From Hordeum vulgare subsp. vulgare (Eukaryota; Streptophyta; Magnoliopsida; Poales; Poaceae): DNA of 64,000 nt. The stretch covers positions 535,316,316 to 535,380,315 of the forward strand of contig NC_058519.1 of assembly GCF_904849725.1 (NCBI RefSeq), in the 5' to 3' direction. Both the position numbers and the translations under genes were made by a program. Below the pieces are notes generated by a model. It saw only the letters and a list, made by a program, of their open reading frames with translations. It had not been told where the DNA came from and ran no database searches. This document shows positions 55,921-64,000 of the stretch, one piece after another (the first letter of the stretch is position 1; each line of letters opens with the position of its first letter).

Positions 55921-57050
55921 CAGCGGCTATGATACCTCCGAGTGCCACGAGCTCCGACTGGTCCATAACGCGCACTTCAGCAGGCGCCCCGGACGGGGAG
56001 ACAAAGGCCCCGCGCGCGGCGGTGGACGCAGTGGAGGTGCTGGGATGACCGGGAGCCGCGTCTGGGGTGGCGTGAACAGCCTCATGATGACCGTTGGAAT
56101 GGAAGCCTCAGGAGGACCGCTGGCGTGGCCAGCCTCAGGAGGACCGCTGGCACGACGACCTTTAGGAGGGGCAACGACGCGGTTGGCCTCGTGAGGTTCG
56201 CCCTCGTGAGGCTGGGCTGCCTCCGCTGGCCCCGCCACCCTGAAGGAGGGATGAAGACAGGCGGGATGATGGGGCTGGGGGCTTCCAGGAGGTTAGGGCG
56301 GTGGCCTCCATCTTGGGCGACGCCCAGACCCCGGCCTTGAACCGCGCCTTCAAGGAGTTTGCCCGGGAGGTGAATGCAGCTGTCCCGAAGCCTGAAGCAA
56401 TGCGCCCTCTCAACTGGTCCCAGACCACCATCACCTTCGACCCAAGTGATCATCTCAAGTGCTTGTTCATGGCCGACAAGCTCCCAATGATGTGCACCCC
56501 GACCATCAACAACGTCCTCGTCACCATTACCCTTATCGACAGTGGAGCGGGGCTCAACGTCCTCTCGGTCGAGAACTTCGAAACACTCCAGCTGTCATAC
56601 GAACAACTCATGCCGACCAAGCCCTTCTCAGGAGTCACAAAAGGGTCCACCGTGCCCATCGGGTAGGTGCGTTTGCCAGTAACCTTCGGCGAGCGCAAGA
56701 ACTACCACACTGAGATCATCGTCTTTGACATCGCGCACATCCACTTGCCGTACAACACAATCCTTGTGTACCCAGCTCTTGCCAAGTTCAGGGCAGTGAC
56801 CCACCATGGCTACAACATCCTTAAGATTCCAGGGAGCGGCAGCGTCATCACCATCGCCTGTGACAAGAAGGATGTCGTCTGTACACTCGAGCGCGCCTAC
56901 CGCGCCGTAGCGGCAAAACGCTCGGACGACAAAGAAGACGAGCCACCTCACGGGACCCACACAAGAAAAAGAAGTAGCTCCTCTCCACGTAGCGCCCTGG
57001 GACTTTGGGCTTCGTGCCCCAGGGACGAGGTCTTGCCTCCCATCGCATAA
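55921..57050 (+). pseudogene. Tat-like gag C-terminus and aspartic protease
   Basis: The zinc knuckle second half SGYDTSECHEL opens the segment, followed by a glycine/arginine-rich region with stops. From about 56301 the frame reads ALNRAFKEFAREVNAAVPKP, then TITFDPSDHLKCLFMADKLP, and the protease VTITLIDSGAGLNVLSVENF with the catalytic D-S-G at about 56540. It continues past one stop at 56664-56666 to ERKNYHTEIIVFDIAHIHLP and KIPGSGSVITIACDKKDVVC, ending at 57050. The remaining protein would mature Gag and Pol. Reverse transcriptase does not follow as a domain, only as a scrap near 57400. Confidence 0.8.
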
Positions 57051-57289
57051 GAAGGCGCACTCGGCGCCCCCTTGGGTCAGGACTGCGGGCTCCCACCGGG
57101 GAGGTTCCCGACCTGATCAGTGAGGCAAGGCGCACATCCGCGCAGCTCCCGTGAGTCCGTCACCAGAGAAATCCAAGAACTTCGAGAGGCCCAGGCCGTG
57201 GGAGGCGGGGACTGCCCTGCATCAACAATCACAGTCGTCATCGTTGGCACAGTCGATCAGCCCCGCATCTGCATCAATGCGCTCGCAAT

Positions 57290-57420
57290 CAACAGAGCCG
57301 CGGCTCAAGGCCCCTTCTTGCCCGCACGAGCTGACCATCGGTGGGTGTGCCTGGGCGCCGACACCCTCATGCCCTTCGGGCTAGGGAACACGGCTGCTAC
57401 CTGTCGGCGGCTCCAGTAGA
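57290..57420 (+). pseudogene. Reverse transcriptase scrap
   Basis: TLMPFGLGNTAATCRRLQ resembles the conserved MPFGLxNAxATxxR block of Gypsy reverse transcriptase. It is followed by a stop at 57418-57420 and the catalytic YVDD block is missing. The pol gene has been reduced by large deletions on both sides. From 57421 to 57900 I see nothing coding. Confidence 0.5.
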
Positions 57421-57907
57421 CCATGCTCATGCCTTTCCTGCTCGGGTGTGGTGAGGGAGAGGAGGAGCTGCTCAGGCCAAGCGAAGGTTCCAAGCCTCGG
57501 GAGAGGGCGGACCCGTGAGGGCCGCGATCGTGGAAGCACGAGATCGGGCGATGACGGCGCCCTCGGCACTCCAACGGCATGGCCGCCAGGTGACTTTTTG
57601 TTTGCTGCCGCGAGGTAACTTTTTGGCTCACTCTACCCGAGGGCACCCACAGGTCCATGTGGCCTCCAGGAGTTCAGGGCACTCCACAGCCGCCACTTTC
57701 ATTTACGCATCCTTCAGTTGTTTCTGTCGCACCACCTTCGAACACTAACGTTCTACCTTGCTTGCATCTTTGGGCGGTCGATCCCCTGCTTGGGGGCTCC
57801 GGCCGAAGCTTATCCTTGCAGGCCTCCTAAGGAAGCAGCCACCCAGCCTAACTCCCGAAGAAGAAGTCAGCACGGTTTACCAATGACCCAAAAGGAATCA
57901 GGCGCCT

Positions 57908-58290
57908 AATGCCTCGGGGGTAAGGACACTCGCGAGGCCAAAGCGTCCTCGCGACCTCCCAGATACACCCCCACCGTGACACTCTCACATAATAACGAGT
58001 TGCGGTTGTATACGCCCGGGGCACCCTGAGGACGCGGAGGGGTCCCTCCCATGCCGAGTGGATGACCTATGCTCCACACTAGGTGAAGACTAGAAAAGCA
58101 ATTTCGCGCCAATGCCTCGGGGGTAGGGACACTCGCGAGGCCAAAGCGCCCTCGCGACCTCCCACATACACCCCCACCGTGACACTCTCACGTAATAACG
58201 AGCCGAGGTTGTATACACCCAGGGCCCCCTGAGGACACGGAGGGGTCCCTCCCACACCAAGTGGCAGCCCTACACTCCGCGCTGGGGAGA
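57908..58290 (+). repeat. Tandem repeat A: two units, period 203 bp
   Basis: Units begin AATGCCTCGGGGGTA(A/G)GGAC at 57908 and 58111 and share ACACTCGCGAGGCCAAAGCG, CACCCCCACCGTGACACTC and GGAGGGGTCCCTCCCA. They lie in the 3' non-coding part of the Tat-like element. Confidence 0.85.
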
Positions 58291-58300
58291 AGACAGAGGC

Positions 58301-58476
58301 AATCAACTCAGTCCGCCAATGACTATGCCCATAGCTAGCAAGGAAATCAACTCAGTCCGCCAATGACTATGCCCGCAGCTGGCAAGGAAATCAACATAGT
58401 CCACCAATGAATATGCCCATAGTTGGCCAAGAAGTCAACCCAGTCCACCTACGACCACGCCCATGCCAAGTGCGGG
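58301..58476 (+). repeat. Tandem repeat B: four units, period 44 bp
   Basis: Units start at 58301, 58345, 58389 and 58433 with A(A/G)TCAAC(T/A/C)(C/T)AGTCC, followed by ATGACTATGCCC or a variant. The last unit is the most divergent. Confidence 0.85.
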
Positions 58477-58497
58477 GGACAGACAACTGGAGGTACG

Positions 58498-60655
58498 GAG
58501 CCGCTCGTACGTCAAGGGAGACTCCTGAGCATCATGACTCAGGGGCCTAACTACGCCCGTAGCACCTTCCCTCTTGGGCCGTCCTGGAATCCGGTCGGTT
58601 CAACGACGATGGAGGTACGCGCGGGGTGGGCCCTGCCGACTGATACGTCTCCGTCGTATCTACTTTTCCAAACTCTCTTGCCCTTGTTTTGGACTCTAAT
58701 TTGCATGATTTGAATGGAAGTAACCCGGACTAACGATGTTTTCAGCAGAATTGCCATGGTGTTGTTTTTGCGCAGAAATAAAAGTTCTCGGAATGACCTG
58801 GAAATTTATGAGGATTTTTTGTGGAATATATAAAAAATACTGGCGCAAGAATCAACCGGAGGAGTGGAGCGAGGAGCCCACAATCCCAGGAGGCGCGACC
58901 CCCCTGGCCGCGCCTAGCAGGCTTGTGGGGCCCTCGGGGCTCCGCCGCCTCCAACTCCAGCTCTATTTAGTCCCTTTCGTCCGAAAAAAAAATCAAAGAG
59001 AAGAATTCATTGCGTTTTACGATACGGAGGCGCCGCCACCACCTGTTCTTCCTCTGGAGGGCAGATCTGGAGTCCGTTCTGGGCTCCGGAGAGGGGAGAT
59101 CGTCGCCATCGTCATCACCAACCTTCCTTCATTGCCAATTCCATGATGCTCTTCACCGTTCGTGAGTAATCTCATCGTAGGCTTGCTGGACGGTGATGGA
59201 TTGGATGAGATCTATCATGTAATCGAGTTAGTTTTGATGGGGATTGATCCCTAGTATCCACTATGTTGTGAGATTGATGTTGCTACTACTTTGCCATGCT
59301 TAATGCTTGTCACTAGGGCCCGAGTGCCATGATTTCAGATCTGAACCTAGTATGTTCTTGTGAATATCTGTGTGTTCTTGATCCTATCTTGCAAGTTGTA
59401 GTCACCTACTATGTGTTATGACCCGGCAACCCCGGAGTGACAATAGCCGGAACCACTCCCGGAGATGACCATAGTATGAGGAGTTCATGTATTCACTAAG
59501 TGCTAATGCTTTGTTCCAGTTCTCTATTAAAAGGATAACCTTAATATCACGTAATTTCCATTAGGACCCCGCTGCCATGGGAGGGATGGACAATAGATGT
59601 CATGCAAGTTCTTTTCCCTAAGCACGTATGAGTATATACGGAATACATGCCTACATTACATTGACGAACTGGAGTTAGTTACATATCTCTCCGTGTTATA
59701 ATTGTTGCATGATGAATGTAATCCGGCATACTTATCCATCTCCGATCCAATGCCTACGAGTCTTTTCCTACTGGTCCTTGCTATGTTACTTTGCTGCTAC
59801 TGCTGCTACTGCTGCTACTGTTGCTGCTACTGCTGTCACTATTGCTACTGTTACTGTTGCTATCACACCACTTTGCTACTCATACTTTGCTGCAGATACT
59901 AAGTCTTTTAGGTGTGCTTGAATTGACAACTCAACTGCCAATACTCGAGAATATTCTTTTGCTTCCCCTTGTGTCGAATCAACAAATTTGGGTTGTATAC
60001 TCTACCCTCGAAAACTGTTGCGATCCCCTATACTTGTGGGTTATCACCAACGCAGAGCCTAGTGTGCTCAACAAGCCACTTAAAATCTCTCAGGGAGAAC
60101 GCAGGAGTCACTCGTATGTCAAGGGGGACTCCTGAGCATCACGACTCGGGAGCCTGAATTGCGCCCATAGTCCCTTCCCTCTCGGGCCGCACAAGCGGTC
60201 CAACGGCAGCGAAGGTACGCGCGGGGCGGGCCCTGCCGACGCAGAGTGCCGAAGGAGTTTGGGAGTATCAAATTGTCGGTTTCTTGGGGGGCATTGGAGT
60301 CGCTCGTACATCAAGGGGGACTCCTGAGTATCGCAACTCAGGGGCCTAACTGTGCTCATAGCCCCTTGCCCTTTGGGTTGTCCTGGTATCCGGTTGGTCC
60401 AATCGTGGCGGAGGTACGCGTGGGGCGGGCCCTGCCGACGCAGAGTGCTGAAGGTGTTCTGAAGTTTCAAAATCCTCGCTGTGTCCCCCTCATGAGGGCT
60501 GCTCGCACGTCAAGGGGGGCTCGTGAGCATCGCAACTCAGGAGCCTAATTGTACTCGTAGCCCCTAACCTCTTGGGCCGTCCTGGAATCCGGTCGGTTCA
60601 ATGGCGGCAGAGGTATGCGCAGGCTGGGCCCTGCCGACGTAGAGTATCACAGCAA
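58498..60655 (+). repeat. Tandem repeat C: four ~196-bp units, first one split by a solo LTR
   Basis: The anchor TCAAGGGGGACTCCTGAG (with variants) occurs at 58512, 60119, 60311 and 60510. Subtracting the 1411-bp insertion gives spacings of 196, 192 and 199. Each unit ends near GCGGGCCCTGCCGACGCAGAG. Confidence 0.85.
58641..60046 (+). mobile_element. Solo LTR, Athila-like family (1406 bp)
   Basis: TGATACGTCTCCGTCG to CTTGTGGGTTATCA, flanked by CCGAC (58636-58640) and CCAAC (60047-60051). The uninterrupted sequence GGGCCCTGCCGACGCAGAG in unit 60230 shows the pre-insertion site. No internal sequence remains. Confidence 0.9.
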
Positions 60656-60796
60656 ACATGGAAGAAATGAGGCGAAGAGAACATTCAAGCAGTAAGCCAG
60701 TTATTACAAGCCTTAACAGGTTCTTGAAAACGCATATGAGTTTGACGCCTCCACGAGGCACGATGTGCATTGCAGGGAAAAAACAGGAGGGAGAAA

Positions 60797-61218
60797 TCAA
60801 GAGGAACCGCCGCCGTCGGTTGCTCCATCTTCAGGGGGCTTGTCATCAGCGTCGGTGGCGTCGTCTTCCTCGTCGTCGGCTTCAGCGGCATCCAGGGATG
60901 AGGGAACTGTGACACGGGTGAACCTCTTCACCAACGCCTCCATGGGGGCCTTCACCGCCTCCGCAGCGCCATCGCGGGCCTTGGCAGGGACCGACAGGAT
61001 CACGGAGCCAAAGTCAAACCCCAGCTCATGAAGATGAAGGTGACTGAAGACGCGTGTCGCGACCTCATAAAAGAGGTCACGGCACTCAGTGTCCAAGACC
61101 TTGTCCACCTGGATGACGGCGTCTTCCAACGCCACGGCGAGCTCGCCGTGAGCATGGCAAAGCCGTCCTCTAGGGTGGTCAGAGGCTCGTCGAACCCGTC
61201 CCGGCAGAGGGTGTGGAG
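60797..61218 (-). pseudogene. C-terminus of the Tat-like element's antisense ORF
   Basis: On the minus strand ELAVALEDAVIQVDKVLDTE, then FYEVATRVFSHLHLHELGF, AAEAVKAPMEALVKRFTRV and a strongly acidic tail DAAEADDEEDDATDADD lead to a stop at 60797. From memory this is the C-terminal end of a class of Triticeae Gypsy accessory proteins encoded antisense to gag-pol. The frame is open over all 140 codons present. The N-terminal part is cut at 61218 by the minus-strand Gypsy LTR. Function is unknown. Confidence 0.5.
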
Positions 61219-62394
61219 TGCTACTTCTTGAGCTTGTGTTGGTTTTTCCCTTGAAGAGGAAAGGGTGATGAAGCAAAGTAGAGATAAGTATTTCCCTCAG
61301 TTTGAGAACCAAGGTATCAATCCAGTAGGAGTATCAAGATGAGGCACCAATGAACCTGTGGAAAAACAAACAAACTTGCACCCAACGCGATAAAGGGGTT
61401 GTCAATCCCTTCACGATTACTTCAAGGTGAGATCTGATAGTGATGAAAGGTAAATATAAATAAAAGTGCACCAAGGTATTTTTGGTATTTTTGTATTTAG
61501 GTCTGAATATATGATGTGTAAAATAGACCCAGGGGCCATAGTGTTCACTAGAGGCTTCTCTCATGATAGCAAGTATTACGGTGGGTGAACGAATTAGTGT
61601 CGAGCAATTGATAGAATCGCGCAAAGTCATGACGATATCTAAGGCAATGATCATACATATAGGCATCACGTTCGAGACAAGTAGTCGATACTTTCTGCAT
61701 CTACTACTATTACTCCACACATCGACCGCTATCCAGCATGCATCTAGTGTATTAAGTTCATAACAAACAAAGTAACACCTTAAGCAAGATGACATGATGT
61801 AGTAGGATAAATTCATGCAATAGATATAAACCCCATCTTTTTACCGTTGATGGCAACAGCACGATGCGTGCCTCGCTACCCCTTCTGCCACTGGGTGAGG
61901 TCACCGCACGGTATGAACCCAAAACCAAGCACTTCTCCCATTGCAAGAATTATAGATCAAGTTGGCCAAACGAAACCCACAACTCGAAGAGAATTACAAG
62001 CATATGAAATCATGCATATAAGAGATCAGAGGAGACTCAAATGATAATCATAGATAATCTGATCATAAATCCACAATTCATCAGATCTCGACAAACACAC
62101 CGCAAAAGAAGATTACATCGGATAGATCTCCATGAAGATCATGGAGAACTTTGTATTGAAGATCCAAGAGAGAGAAGAAGCCATCTAGCTACTAGCTATG
62201 GACCCGAAGGTCTGTGGTGAACTACTCACGCATCATCGGAGAGGCAATGGTGTTGATGAAGAAGCCCTCCGTGTCCGAATCCCCCTCCGGCAGGGCACCA
62301 GAACGGTCCCCAGATGGGATCTCGCGGAGACAGAAGCTTGCGGCGGCGGAAAAGTATTTTCGTGGCTCTCCCTGTTGGTTTTGGGATTTTGGGG

Positions 62395-62485
62395 AATATA
62401 TAGGCGAAAGAGGTAGGGCAAAGGAGGCAAGGGGGCCCACGAGCTTGCTAGGCGCCCCCCTAAGGGCGCGCCTAGGGGGCTCGTG
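62395..62485 (-). promoter_or_regulatory. LTR promoter: TATA box and hairpin with compensated arms
   Basis: Minus-strand TATA CCTATATATTCCC lies at about 62392-62404. Arms CACGAGCTTGCTAGGCGC (62438-62455) and GCGCCTAGGGGGCTCGTG (62468-62485) pair. The central pair is G:C where other copies have A:T. Confidence 0.7.
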
Positions 62486-63781
62486 ACCTCCCACGAGACC
62501 CATGCCTTGGTTCTCAAGTCTTCTGGGTATCTTCTGTTATGGAAAAAATCATCCCGCAGGTTTTATTCCGTTTGGACTCCGTTTAATATTATTTTCTGAA
62601 AAAGGTAAAAAACACAGAAAAAATAGAAACTAGCACTAGGCACTGAGTTAATAGGTTAGTCCCAAAAATGATATCAAATGGCATATAAATGCATATAAGA
62701 CATCCCAAGTTGATAATATAATAGCATGGAACAATCAAAAATTATAGATACGTTGGAGACGTATCAAGCATCCCCAAGCTTAACTCTTGCTCGTCCTCGA
62801 GTAGGGAAGTGATAAAGACCGAATTTTTGATGTGGAATGCTACTTAACATATTCGTTCTTTGTAACTTCTTTATTGTGGCATGAATGTTCAGATCCATAA
62901 GATTCAAAACAATAGTTTAATATTGACATGAAAACAATAATACTTCAAGCATACTAGCAAAGTAATCATGAACTTTTGAAATAACAAGGCCAAAGAAAGT
63001 TATCCCTACAAAATCATATAGTCTGGCTATGCTCCATCATCCCCACACAACGAATTTAAATCATGCACAACCCCGGTATTGGCCAAGTAATTTTTTTCGC
63101 ACTCTTACTTTCTCAAACTTTTTCAACTCTCATGCAATACATGAGTGTGAATCATGGATATAGCACTATAGGTGGAATAGAGTGTGGTGGAAGTTGTGAG
63201 GCAAAAAGGAGGAGATGGTCACATCGACACGGCGTATCAATGGGCTATGGAGATGCCCATCAATAGATATCAATGTGAATGAGTAGGGATTGCCATGCAA
63301 CGGATCCACTAGAGCTATAAGTGTATGAAAGCTCAAAAGAAAACTAGTGGGTGTGCACCCAACTTGCTTGCTCACGAAGACCTAGGGCAATTTTGAGGAA
63401 GCACATCATTGGAATATACAAGCCAAGTTATATAATGAAAATTCCCACTAGTATATGAAAGTGAAAAAACAAGAGACTCTCTATCATGAAGAACATTGTG
63501 CTATTTTGAAGCACAAGTGTGGAAAAAGATAGTAGCATTGTCCCTTCTCTCTTTTTCTCTCATCATTTTTTTTGTTTGGGCTCTTTGGCCTCTTTTTTCA
63601 TTTCATTTTTTTTGGTGGGCATCTTTGGCCTATTTTTTTTATTTCCTCACATGGGACAATGCTCTAATAATGATGATCATCAAACTTTTATTTACTTACA
63701 ACTTAATACTTAGAACAATAATGGCTCTATATGAAATGCCTCCGGTAGTGTACCGGGATGTGCAGCGATCTAGCTTAGCGT

Positions 63782-63988
63782 ATGATGTTCAAACATCTCG
63801 CTAGGTATCTTACGATCATGCAAAGGCAAAATGAAAATGACGGCACATGTCATGAGACGGAACGGTGGAAGTTGCATGGCAATATATCTCGGAATGGCTA
63901 TGAAAATGCCATAATAGGTAGGTATGGTGGCTATTTTGAGGAAGGTATATGGTGGGTTTGTGCAACGGCGAAAGTTGCGCGGCACTAG
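63782..63988 (+). CDS. Small antisense ORF, 68 residues, third copy
   Basis: Contains ETERWKLHGNISRNGYENA and RYGGYFEEGIWWVC and ends KVARH-stop, aligned without gaps to the ORFs at 25821 and 49991. No recognised domain. It is antisense to the element's gag orientation. Confidence 0.3.
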   Translation: MMFKHLARYLTIMQRQNENDGTCHETERWKLHGNISRNGYENAIIGRYGGYFEEGIWWVCATAKVARH

Positions 63989-64000
63989 AGAGGCTAGCAA

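Larger units (their letters stand above)
43768..61218 (+). mobile_element. Tat-like Gypsy element carrying three later insertions
   Basis: Plus-strand order: 5' LTR (43768-44576 and 52713-52782), primer site (52785-52802), gag (52853-54238), zinc knuckle and protease (55921-57050), a scrap of reverse transcriptase (to 57420), tandem arrays (57908-60655), and an antisense ORF C-terminus (60797-61218). A minus-strand Gypsy cuts it there. Removing the insertions at 44577-52707, 54239-55915 and 58641-60046 restores a co-linear element. Most of pol is deleted. The 3' LTR is not in the window. Confidence 0.75.
61219..64000 (-). mobile_element. Third gag-protease Gypsy copy, running off the window
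   Basis: The 3' LTR 61219-62766 (TGCTACTTCTTGAGC to GAGACGTATCA) is followed by the reversed polypurine tract CCCCAAGCTTAA (62771-62782) and the family's 3' non-coding region through 64000. The expected gag-protease and 5' LTR lie outside. The left flanking 5-mer is TGGAG; its partner is not visible. Confidence 0.9.

Noticed and set aside
59702..60135. Leucine-rich ORF at 59791-60135
   Set aside because: Same cause: the TGC/TAC run of the solo LTR, not a signal peptide or transmembrane protein.
57908..60655. CRISPR-like or centromeric satellite array
   Set aside because: Only two to four units per array, no repeat-spacer alternation, and the arrays sit within a Gypsy 3' region.
1..64000. 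Host protein-coding genes
   Set aside because: Every long or conserved-looking frame maps to a retroelement or CACTA feature, or is a shadow of one. None shows an intact host domain with plausible exon structure.

Overview
The window is plant nuclear DNA, almost certainly from a Triticeae grass (wheat, Aegilops, rye or barley). The repeat families present, their Gypsy and Copia long terminal repeats (LTRs) and a CACTA DNA transposon are all typical of that tribe. I find no intact host gene, no convincing tRNA or rRNA gene and no CRISPR. Essentially every stretch is transposable element (TE), and nearly every TE coding region is broken. Family names such as Sabrina, WHAM, Fatima and Angela are recalled from memory and tentative; superfamily, orientation and boundaries come from the sequence.

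Layout. 1-4588: part of a very long minus-strand LTR. 4589-5946: minus-strand remnant of a 'gypsy-type transposase' (Transposase_28-like) ORF. 5985-13237: minus-strand Gypsy element with gag-protease, a 504-bp LTR and an oppositely oriented intron-bearing ORF. 13238-34114: plus-strand Athila-like Gypsy whose 3' LTR is split by a minus-strand Angela/BARE-like Copia (17257-32935, target-site duplication (TSD) CCAGG). The right LTR of that Copia is split by a minus-strand gag-protease Gypsy (23324-31227), so nesting is three deep. 34115-39221: LTR fragments, a Fatima-like 5' end and a solo LTR (TSD GGACT). 39222-43767: Copia LTR fragment split by a CACTA element (39530-43510, TSD GCT). 43768-61218: plus-strand Tat-like Gypsy, itself hit by a gag-protease Gypsy (44577-52707, TSD GCAAG/GCGAG), a truncated LTR element (54239-55915, TSD GGCAC) and a solo LTR (58641-60046, TSD CCGAC/CCAAC). 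61219-64000: another minus-strand gag-protease Gypsy running off the window.

How the parts relate. One Gypsy family, whose LTR starts TGATACGTCTCC and ends GGTAGCA, supplies six complete LTRs and one partial LTR. Its two near-complete copies encode only gag plus aspartic protease and would need reverse transcriptase and integrase in trans. The other Gypsy elements also lack a complete pol, so the region looks like an archive of non-autonomous or decayed elements.

The most interesting structure is not coding. GC-rich hairpins sit just upstream of the LTR TATA boxes, with arm changes that co-vary between copies. Paired hairpins carry internal polypurine-tract-like motifs. A small antisense ORF is open in all three copies of one family. 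A truncated element with an intact TSD cuts a gag zinc knuckle precisely.
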